Below are positions 33,474 to 64,000 of a stretch of DNA of 64,000 nt, piece after piece. Source of the stretch: Myxocyprinus asiaticus. Lineage: Eukaryota > Chordata > Actinopteri > Cypriniformes > Catostomidae. The position numbers and the translations under genes are program-made. Where the stretch lies: contig NC_059349.1 in assembly GCF_019703515.2 (NCBI RefSeq), forward strand, positions 20,928,744 through 20,992,743, written 5' to 3'. Numbering within the stretch: the stretch's first letter is position 1; every line of letters starts with the position of its first letter. The notes under the pieces are model-generated. The model was not told the DNA's origin, searched no databases, and saw only the letters and a list, made by a program, of their open reading frames with translations.

Positions 33474-34222
33474 GAAACAAATGTGAATATGAAGTTATAC
33501 TTTTAAATATGAAACTAGCCAGCCAAGTTAAAGCTGAAGTATGTAATTTCTGTGCCACTAGCGCCACTAAATGGAACTGCAAAAATAAACATAATTTATT
33601 ATGATTATTATTATAATTATTATTATTGAAAACAATTCAAATGGTTCAAACACGAGTACATATAAAAATGTAAAAACATTACTATAAAACAAAATGTCAG
33701 GGATATATGGGAAATAATTACAAGAAAGTGAAGCAACAAAAATGACATTATAGAAAAATGTAATAAACATTGTTTTCAAAGCAGCTTTCTGAATACGCCC
33801 CCCCTTCTGTCGTTGATCAAACAAACAGTCCCGCCTCACGCCATTGGTCGAGTCAAAACAAACAGAGGAATTTTCATAGCACCACAGAGACATGGTGTTT
33901 ACAGTTTTCAGTACAATTAAACTATGTATGGCTTACTCATAGCTGTCTCTGCATATTAAGCTGGGAAATGAGAAAGTATTTTAACACTGAAAAAGTTACA
34001 TACTTCAGCTTTAAGCCTGACACATAAAAGCCGTACTAAATTATGCCTGCTCTGACCCACCTCGGCCCTGATTATCAAAGGCAGGTCTGATGCTGCTTTT
34101 GTTTTGTGTAAATGAAATGCAGCATCAGAGGAGCCTTAAACTTGGTTGTTGTCATGATAGAGCACATATTTCATAATTTAGTTTCATATTTAAAAGTATA
34201 ACTTCATATTCTCATTTATTTC
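33474..34222. repeat. Inverted repeat pair (43 bp arms) bracketing a MITE
   Basis: Arm 33474-33516 and arm 34180-34222 are inverse at 41 of 43 positions, sharing GAATATGAAGTTATACTTTT and AAATATGAAACT. The spacer is about 660 bp and contains the MITE 33528-34014. The arms are probably ends of an older foldback element. Confidence 0.75.
33528..34014. repeat. MITE with TTAAAG-type inverted ends, copy 2
   Basis: The termini TTAAAGCTGAAGTATGTAA and TTACATACTTCAGCTTTAA are perfect inverted repeats of 19 bp. The interior matches the copy at 5938-6245 (GCCACTAGCGCCACTAAATG; AGAAAGTATTTTAACACTGA). Confidence 0.85.
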
Positions 34223-34571
34223 ATATCTCTAGATTCATAATTGTATACATAAAATAATATCATAGCATTATTTATGCAATTGTAATAGCTGTGTAAAAGC
34301 ATTTATGCCACCTCTGAGCAGCATTAAACAGTCTGTGTAAATACACCTAAATGCCACTTCTGATGCAGCTTCTGTGCCACCTTTGTAGTGTAAAGATGGC
34401 TTTTATTGCATCTTTATGCAGAATTTTGAGCAGGCACAGAGCAAGCTTAACTCGTCTGTGTAATGACGTCTTAATATGCGAGTGATGATTTGACGTTCCA
34501 TTTTTACTGCAATCTCGAGGCAAGACTGCCATTATAAAAATGAAAGCAAATGTTAAAAAGAAATTGCAAAT

Positions 34572-34572
<1 letters not shown>

Positions 34573-34603
<31 letters not shown>
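34573..34603. repeat. Poly-T tract of 31
   Basis: An uninterrupted T run, about 95 bp before the small open frame at 34699. Confidence 0.9.
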
Positions 34604-34605
<2 letters not shown>

Positions 34606-34698
34606 CAAGCATTTTTTAATGTTATTGCAATAATAATGTGCAAAAGTAATGTTAAAAACTATTTATTTACACCACCACTATTTATATCCATTAGTGAA

Positions 34699-34854
34699 AT
34701 GGAGCCAACGCGAATAGAAAAGGTAAGTTGGGACTTTTATTTTGAAAATGCTAAAGGACGGTTTGGTTTGCTCCTGTTGGGCGTGGCGTGTCTTGGTGTT
34801 TTCGTTACGTTGCAGCAAAACAAATCTAATGGTATGGGCACTACTGTGAGCTGA
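34699..34854 (+). CDS. Possible 51-residue single-pass membrane microprotein (uncertain)
   Basis: An ATG at 34699 in fair context (GAAATGG) opens a 51-codon frame: a polar start MEPTRIEKVSWDFYFENAKG, a hydrophobic segment GLLLLGVACLGVFVTL at about residues 23-38, and a short polar tail. The layout resembles a small single-pass membrane protein. I do not recognise it. A GTAAGT after codon 8 could instead be a splice donor, making only the first eight codons exonic. It lies between cdc20 and cc2d1b, 570 bp before the latter's start. No promoter or poly(A) signal is evident, so it may be chance. Confidence 0.2.
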   Translation: MEPTRIEKVSWDFYFENAKGRFGLLLLGVACLGVFVTLQQNKSNGMGTTVS

Positions 34855-35420
34855 GCTGTTTATTCTTTTAAAATTCACAGAAGTAAATAAATTAACATTC
34901 ATTCAAACCGCTTAACTTATAATACACCAGTATCCTTGTATCAGGGCTTAGCTGGCGAATGGGACGTCGTTAAGGATTTTCAGTTGTCATATATACTGTA
35001 TATACTTTTTCTCTCTTCAGCGAGTTTAATATGAGACAAATCATTATATATTGTCTCTCATATCCGTAAAGTGTTGTTGTTTCTACCATATAAACTGACA
35101 GCTTAAATCAAATCAGGTTTATGAAGCACTTCGTACGGACGGAAGGAGGAAGTGGAGACCGTTTTCTGTTGGCAAGGAAAAGAAAGTGAACTAACAGTCC
35201 ATAACTGTTTTCTGGATTAGTGAGGTGAGTCAGCAGTCCACGTGTTAACAGCACATGTGACTGTCATTTGTTCTAAACTCCTGTTCAAAACCTTAAAGAT
35301 AGAAACACACAGCTTATATCTCCTTCGTGACAGACATTTCTCGTTGATTTACACACTAGAGTCTGTCTTCAGGTATTCAGGTGAGTGTTTGTCCAGTAAA
35401 GAGTGGACGAGCAGAAGGGG

Positions 35421-57654
<22,234 letters not shown>

Positions 57655-58829
57655 GCCACTCACAGAGAGACGTCGTTACTGACAGAGGCAGTTAGCTTTG
57701 TTTCATCAGGGTAAAAGAGGTTAGACGAAGATGTAATAGTTGGGGGTGATTAAAAATACAGTAGATAATAATAAGGGGAGCAGGAGAATGTCCAAACATT
57801 GCATGAGATTGATATTGCTTTTAAATCTGCCTTTTGAGATGGATTGCCTCTTGATTTTATAATAACGCTAATCCCAACTGTTACATTAGTGCATTTGAGT
57901 TGAAGCCAATGAGAGCTAACCTTTTTTTCTGCTCTGGGATGCATTTACGCACTAATGCCAAAGTAATAACTGTTGCTGCAGTAAGATGAATGACTTCATC
58001 TGTTTTCCCTCATACAAGGAACCTGTTGCTGTCATACCATTAATACTAATGTGTGACCTATGCAAATGAGGTAAATATGATTAGCTATGCAAAAAGGTTT
58101 GCATTTGCATCCCAAACATTTTCAGACATTTCAAAACTTGTTTACAGCTTATATAAATTCACTGCACGGTTTAACACGGGTTGATTGTGCATAGGTTGTG
58201 CCAGATTACTGTCGTTATATATTATTTCACATAAATGCCATAGAAAAGCTTTTACTAATTGAAGCAGATGTAACAATCACTTGTATATCATTTGAGGTCT
58301 GAAGAGCCAGTTAGTTGCCATTAATACTTAGCAAAGTTAGTCTTCTGCATTTTAGAGAGGTTCTGTGTTATTTTGTATACATATATAAAACTTCCCTTAC
58401 ATTATTTATGAGAGTTAAAATCTTTTGGATTCTTACTGTTGTTGCACTTCACGGTCTCTTGTTCTATAGGGATTGCAAATTACTCCAGGCACTTTAGCCA
58501 TGTTTATATTGCGGTCTAGTGTGCACATAAGTTATTGTGATATATAAGATTTAATTCAAACACAAGATTGAAACCTTGTGGTTTCACTTGCCATGGCAAT
58601 GACCTCAAAAATATGTTTGTTTAATATTTACTTCACAGTCCCAGTATTACCTAATTTACACTTTTGAAAGGCCCCTTTAATGTTTTTTGATCTGTTGGAT
58701 TAAAATCTTGTAAGAATTAACTGGCATTTCACTTTTAAGCCTACACAATGTGCAGTCTAGGTCAGTGAGTCTATTTCTTATTCTGTACAGCTCTGTCCAT
58801 TCAATTGTTACGTGTGAATTATTTGGTTT
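57655..58829 (+). other. cc2d1b 3' UTR and start of intergenic DNA
   Basis: No coding exon was recognised. The mRNA end is not certain; AATAAA at 59816-59821 is the first well-placed distal signal I noted. Confidence 0.4.
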
Positions 58830-59336
58830 TTAAAGGACAAGTTCATCCAAAAATGAAAATTCTCTCATCGTTTACTCACTCTTGTGCCATCCCAGATATG
58901 TATGACTGACTGACTTCTGCGGAACACAAAGTGAATGGTGACCAAAACTTTGAAGCTCCACAAAACACAAAGGCAGCATTAAATTCATCCATATGACCCT
59001 AGCAGTTTAATCCACATCTTCTTGAGCCATTTAATTGATTTTGGGTGATAACAGACCAAAATATAACTCATTTTACACTGGAAATCTTGCCAATATACCG
59101 AGTGGATCGCTTCAGAAGGTCTGGATTACTTTATGCTGCCTTTGTGATTTTTTGGAGCTTCAAAGTTTTGGTCACCATTCATGTGCATTGTGTGGACCTA
59201 CAGAAATGAGATAGTCTTCTAAAAAAAAAAAAAAAATGGTTTGTGTTTGCAGAAGAAAGAAAGTCACACATCTGGGATGGCATGAGGGTAAGTAAATGAA
59301 TGAGAATTTTCATTTTTGGGTGAACTATCCCTTTAA
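58830..59336. repeat. Foldback MITE (TTAAAG..TTCACCC family), 3' of cc2d1b
   Basis: The left end TTAAAGGACAAGTTCATCCA and the right end TGGGTGAACTATCCCTTTAA are inverse. The interior (GTGACCAAAACTTTGAAGCT and AGCTTCAAAGTTTTGGTCAC) is also perfectly inverse. Confidence 0.88.
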
Positions 59337-60809
59337 TACAGCTCTGGCATATTTGAAGGGCCAAATTTCCCAGTCACAAATTGTGATTTGTCCTGTCTTA
59401 AGTTGCACTGTCAGTGTTGATTCTTAATTATATTTTTGGTTCTTTCATCAATGTCAAGGTTTATGCTCAAAACTATCTCTCAGCTGTCTGGTCATGTTAC
59501 TCTTACTTACCCTTTATTTTTATTTGTTTTTATGCTTTCCATTCTACACCATTGTACTCTCCCTCCTTCCATTTCATACAAAGTTTGTAAACTTTCAGCA
59601 TTTTTGTAATTAAATGAGACTGTATGAAAAACTGTTGTTCCTGAAATTTTCCTTTGACTTTTCATTAAAGGAAAAGTGTCCTTTTATTCTACTCTACACT
59701 GCAGATTATTGATGTAAGAATTAATTTTCAGTGTCATGTGGCTGAAAGACATGGCATATTTTTGTATATACAACAGGTTTGATAAAGACTGCTTTTATTG
59801 ACATTTGTAGTGTACAATAAAGGATGTATACATAACTCTTTTTGGCTTCTTGCACATTGTAAAATCATTCTGCCCATGTCAGTTTTAACAGTTTCATCAC
59901 AGAGTAAACCAGTCTGTAATAGCTGAATAGTTTGTACAAATATGTTCTTCCCAACACATTCACACCTCACTAATGTTGCTCCAAAATGCAAAGTTCTTCA
60001 GAAAATGAAGTTTTTGTTGGTTTTATTATGCATGCTGTGTTAGTGGTTCAGGACAATCAAAAAACAAAGGCTATGGTAAACAAAACATGACAATACTGCA
60101 CACCTGGAACAAATGCCAGATGAATGCAGACAGTAACAAAAGGGTGTTTTGGGCTGTCAATGCAGCTTTCATGTAATGCTATTTATTTTTAATGAACAGT
60201 CTGCTTCCAAAGCTGTCAGTACTCTCTTCTGCCAGAAACACATGATTTACGTCTCAACTGTTGACCTGCTACAATAGGTCTGTGAGGTTCACCTGCTGTG
60301 GATATTCATTTCAGCTATTGTCTTCATTCATCTGATGCTCTGAATACCCTACACCACACTGAGCTCACAACAGCCATATGACATGTTACCATACCACCTT
60401 TACCCTCTGGTGCTCTATCTCATTGAAAGATTAACTACAGTTTGATTGTCATTGTCAAGATATTACTTCAGCTAATTTTACTGGTTATGACTAACTAAAA
60501 AAGGGCTTTATATCTATGGTTAACGAAAACATTCTGCAGTGTCAGAGAGCGTTTACATGCATGTTCTTACACAGAATAAGCAAACAACGTGCAAGGTGGT
60601 CATGTAAATGACTTAAATGGTTTTCCTCTATCGGGGTAAGGTCATAAACGGTTTAAACAAACTTATTGGCACATGTAGATTTTTGGCCATTACCCGATTT
60701 CACTCATTGCACGTAAACACCTTTACTGCCGTTCTTACCAGTTTATCCCCGTTTGCATTTTCATGTCAAATTCAGCGGAAAATCCAATTATTTCAAATCT
60801 CATGTAAAT
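59337..60809. other. Intergenic DNA between convergent cc2d1b and zfyve9
   Basis: Contains the AATAAA at 59816-59821. No gene or transposon end was recognised. Confidence 0.4.
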
Positions 60810-61191
60810 ACTATCCATGATAGTGGATTTTGCAGATCCCGATAACCGATTAATCGGCAGAGTTTTTAAAATCGATTTCTAGAATGTAAAAAAAAAAAAT
60901 CGTATTATTTTCTATACTATGGCAGGCAAAGACAAAGAGTTCAAAATGAATAAAATCCCAGCTGCAGTTTTTTGTTCAATCAAAATCCCAATAATAACCA
61001 GAAAAAATTCAGATTTGGTGCATAACAAGAGACTTTTAAGTATGAACAAATCCAAAACACATAGGGGACTCTTATTTTGAAATTACAAAATTATGAAAAA
61101 ACTATCGGCAACTACCGACATAACCAATAGTTCCAAAAAGCAACTACTGGCACAGAATAATCGGTAAAACCGATATAACAGTCTACCTCTA
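60810..61191. repeat. hAT-like MITE, copy 2 of the 48422-49101 family
   Basis: It shares GATAGTGGATTTTGC, AACCGATTAATCGG-type words and the right end ATAACAGTCTACCTCTA with copy 1. The left terminus is diverged and no clean duplication was seen. Confidence 0.6.
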
Positions 61192-62877
61192 GTAATGATT
61201 TCTTGCATTCTCTGATTTTATGGAATAATCAGATTTTTGCTCATCAGCGCATTAGTGTGCATGAAAACACACTCAAATCCAATTGACCATTGTAATATAA
61301 TGTCTGATAATGGGCATATCGGTTTATTTCTCTGAAAACATGATCCAACATGCATTGAGGTCATAATACTGATTATATATTTTGGGAGAGTGACAATATT
61401 ATGCCAGTTAACCACAGAAAACATTTTCTTCATTTGAATGAAAAACTGATACAAAAAGTTAATTAAAACAAATCACAGTGAGTCTGATTTATATATAACC
61501 TAAGATAGTAAAAGATACAATTTTGGGGAAAGCAACTGGACGGTGGCGGCCCATTTCATAGAGCAGTACTTTCCCATGAGATTTACTCACCTAAAGCATA
61601 TTAATAATATTCTTAGCAGCTCTACAGAAGGTCTGTTTTAGGACATAATATATCATCATTGTGAGAAACCGATTAAGTTAATGACTCCAAACTGACAATA
61701 TAATTAAGGGCGTAGGGACCACAATCCCTGCCAAAATCCAAACTTTCCTCTCATTATAAACGATAATAGCATCCATTGTCCCTTTAAATATCAGTTTCCA
61801 CTCTTCTCTGTTCTTTATTCCCTCCTTTAATTTCTTAAAAATGGCTTACTATCCAGTGCACTGCATTGCTATTTAAGTCTAATCTTTGCATAATGCTTTC
61901 AATGATAACATGTTCAAAACATAGGGAGAACATTAAATAAACATAGGCCATTTAAAAGTTTTGGAAAAGAAATGGGATGGGTACATGATGCTAAATGCAG
62001 TGGCTTCTATCACTAGATGAGTATAGATCATAACCAGTCCACAACAAAAAGCTCCTTTTGAGGAACTTTATTGGACTGAGACCTTCAGTAGTGACAACAC
62101 TCAAAGTTGTAGTTGAAATCCTGAACGCTGCATGAAATTTTAGTTAAAGCTTATGGAGTCAATAACCAGTTGAGAAGAGTCTTTTTGTAACAGAGGTCCA
62201 TTCTTGACATTTGTAGCAACTCAGTCATCATCATTCCAAACACTGTGCCATCTTTCCTCTGCCTGCCAAGCAGTTCATCTCTGAGGAAGCTACATCATTT
62301 TAGCTTTGGAGCAATTTTACACTCATACAAAAAACAAAAAAACAAAAAAAAAGACAAATAAAACAATTTGAGGTCCATATTCCTTAAATAAAGCATCTGG
62401 TGATTCATAAAGCTTGGAGGCGAGACTGAAGCTCAAAGGAACCCATTCTTCTTTTCCTATTGAGGCCCAGGCACTGTGCACCAGAAACAATTTCATAGAG
62501 CAAATCCTCCTGATGGAGTTTCTCTCTGTCTTTAATTCCAATGTTCAGGAGAGTCTCCATTAGGGCTGAGAGTGTACAGCGCCCTCTTGTGTTTCAGGTT
62601 GCTACAATGGGTTCTCAAGAAATCTGATTCAGATTCAGAAGCCACCCTTTCTTGTCACTCAACACGGCCTATGGTTTCCACAGTGGAGTTGGGAGGTGGA
62701 AAGAAATGAAAGAGCACCACATTCAGAACGGATGGGCTGAGGGTCCCAGTGGAGATGGTGCATAGATGGATTGGAGGACTTTTCCTGCACAGCTTTCAGG
62801 CTCTTTGAAGTGCAAATGAGAGAAAGAGAGAGGGAAAGGAAAAAAGGAGAGACTCGAGCTGGACGGATACCATCCTT
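61192..62877 (-). other. Intergenic DNA and probable zfyve9 3' UTR
   Basis: No open frame of note. The part adjoining 62878 is probably zfyve9 3' UTR; its end could not be fixed. Confidence 0.4.
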
Positions 62878-63523
62878 TCAGGAGATGATCTCCAGAATGT
62901 AGAAGATGAGCTCCATAACCACAGGCCCTTCGCTCAGCTGGCAAGCCCCGCTGTGGATCACTGGGATGAGGGCACTGTCGAGATCACTCAGGTACTGGGG
63001 GAGCAGTGGATGACCGTTACTGCCAGCTAAGTAGCCCACCTGTAAAACATTTCAGGATATGTCAGAGGTCCATCTGGACTACAAAGGCTTATCTTGTTAT
63101 TTCTTTTAAAGCCTGTCATTCTCACCTGGTCAGAGTTCAAAGTGACCCGCAGGCCCAGTTTGGCCATGCCATCCTCTTTGAGAAGTTTGAGGTGAGGGCA
63201 CAGGGCCATGCAAAAAGCCCTTGCCATGTTCTCAGTGAGTCGGCTGTGGTCTGCCAGATCGCTGAGACCATTAGTCTGGTCCTCGCTCCGCAGGAAGAAC
63301 ACCTGAGCAAACATTATTAAGTGTCAGCAATCAAGTTAATTAATAATTTTCACAAAAAAAAAAATAGACTACACATCATGATACTTAAAATGAAAAGAAC
63401 TGATCAGTATTAAGAACCTCTGTCCAGCGGATGACTTTCCCATTGGCCTTATACTCTGAGCCATGGAAGATCTTAACACTGGTGACTGACTCCATGGATT
63501 TCCCATCAATAGGGCTGATGACT
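62878..63523 (-). CDS. zfyve9: ZFYVE9 (SARA) C-terminal coding exons, partial
   Basis: Three minus-strand exons: 63523-63418, 63302-63126 and 63039-62878 (stop TGA at 62880-62878). Together they give the last 147 or so residues. Characteristic stretches are SPIDGKSMESVTSVKIFHGS, YKANGKVIRWTEVFFL, LCPHLKLLKEDGMAKLGLRV, and SGACQLSEGPVVMELIFYIL near the end. This matches the C-terminal domain of SARA, an early-endosome FYVE protein that presents SMAD2/3 to the TGF-beta receptor. The FYVE finger and SMAD-binding domain would lie beyond the right edge. ZFYVE16 is the paralogue; the sequence and the CC2D1B neighbour favour ZFYVE9. The donor after 63418 (GAG/GTTCTT) is weaker than the others. Confidence 0.92.
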
Positions 63524-64000
63524 CTGTTAAAACAAGAAGAGTACATAGGTGAAAATACCATTTGTTGATAACAGTTTAGTTCATTTCACCACAACAGCTC
63601 AGCATTCACCATAGTGCCCTTAAAGCTTGTCATCAAGCTCCTTTGTAAACAGATCTTGGATTATTTGATGGTATGTCCAAAAAAGGGTAGGAGTTGAGTA
63701 ACATATCATCTACCTTGACTGTAAACACTGTAGCCACTCAAAGTCTGTGTTAGCTCCTTTTTCACCCCTGATTGTGTCGCCAGGCATGATGCAAAATCAT
63801 TAATTGTGGGTTGACACAATGGTCATGATCACAGATGCAGTGAACCGAAAGGAGGTTGGAATTATGCCAGTATGATGCCAGGACAAAATACAATCCTCTC
63901 TCTGAACATCAGTTAGACTAGGCATATGGATCATTCACATACATATTTACATCAATAGGACTAAAATGCACTGTAATCTTTGATGTTGTTTTAACCCAAA
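63524..64000 (-). other. zfyve9 intron, no further exon recognised
   Basis: A minus-strand open stretch near 63790-63709 ends at a possible donor but does not resemble the expected upstream ZFYVE9 sequence, so it was not called. Confidence 0.4.

Noticed and set aside
34347..34643. 98-residue minus-strand frame
   Set aside because: It includes poly-Lys from the T tract and no other features.
63640..63790. An additional zfyve9 exon
   Set aside because: An open stretch with a possible donor exists, but it does not resemble the sequence expected just upstream of the SPIDGK exon in ZFYVE9.

Overview
The window is nuclear DNA of a ray-finned fish, most likely a cyprinid (inference). It carries intron-rich vertebrate genes, and its introns are packed with Tc1/mariner, hAT-like, DIRS, Penelope-like, L2-like LINE and tRNA-SINE copies of the kinds common in carp-like fish. 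There are no operons, CRISPR arrays or prokaryotic features.

Four protein-coding genes could be reconstructed exon by exon, with phases that join cleanly in each. (1) elovl1 (+, coding 4949-19574, 7 coding exons, 315 aa) is an ER very-long-chain fatty-acid elongase. (2) cdc20 (-, coding 31135-21566, 10 coding exons, 493 aa) is the WD40 co-activator of the anaphase-promoting complex. It is tail-to-tail with elovl1. (3) cc2d1b-like (+, 35421-57654, 24 coding exons, 899 aa) has four DM14 domains and a C2 domain and is an ESCRT-III regulator. It is head-to-head with cdc20 across about 4 kb. (4) zfyve9/SARA (-, last three coding exons, 63523-62878) is tail-to-tail with cc2d1b. ELOVL1 and CDC20 lie close together on human 1p34, and CC2D1B and ZFYVE9 are neighbours on human 1p32, so the order fits conserved linkage. 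The genes do not form one pathway: lipid elongation, mitotic exit, membrane remodelling and TGF-beta receptor trafficking.

Most other DNA is mobile. The elovl1 introns hold a DIRS1-type retrotransposon with inverted terminal repeats and an internal complementary region (8998-12631). They also hold a Penelope-like fragment with a GIY-YIG domain and a decayed hammerhead-like motif (15376-17270), interrupted by an internally deleted Tc1 copy that itself contains a SINE. A nearly intact Tc1-like element (17411-18988) is broken mainly by one premature stop. The long cdc20 intron 2 contains a three-level nest of foldback and hAT-like elements, followed by a hAT-like element containing an L2-like LINE that in turn contains a foldback MITE. 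The cc2d1b introns contain SINEs, several nested MITEs and a Sleeping-Beauty-type Tc1 fossil.

I found no convincing new biological system. The observations most worth a second look are the near-intact Tc1 element, two Tc1 copies sharing one internal deletion, the Penelope/hammerhead remnant, the DIRS complementary regions, a CDE/CHR-like cdc20 promoter, a CRY-box change in Cdc20, and a possible 51-residue membrane microprotein upstream of cc2d1b.
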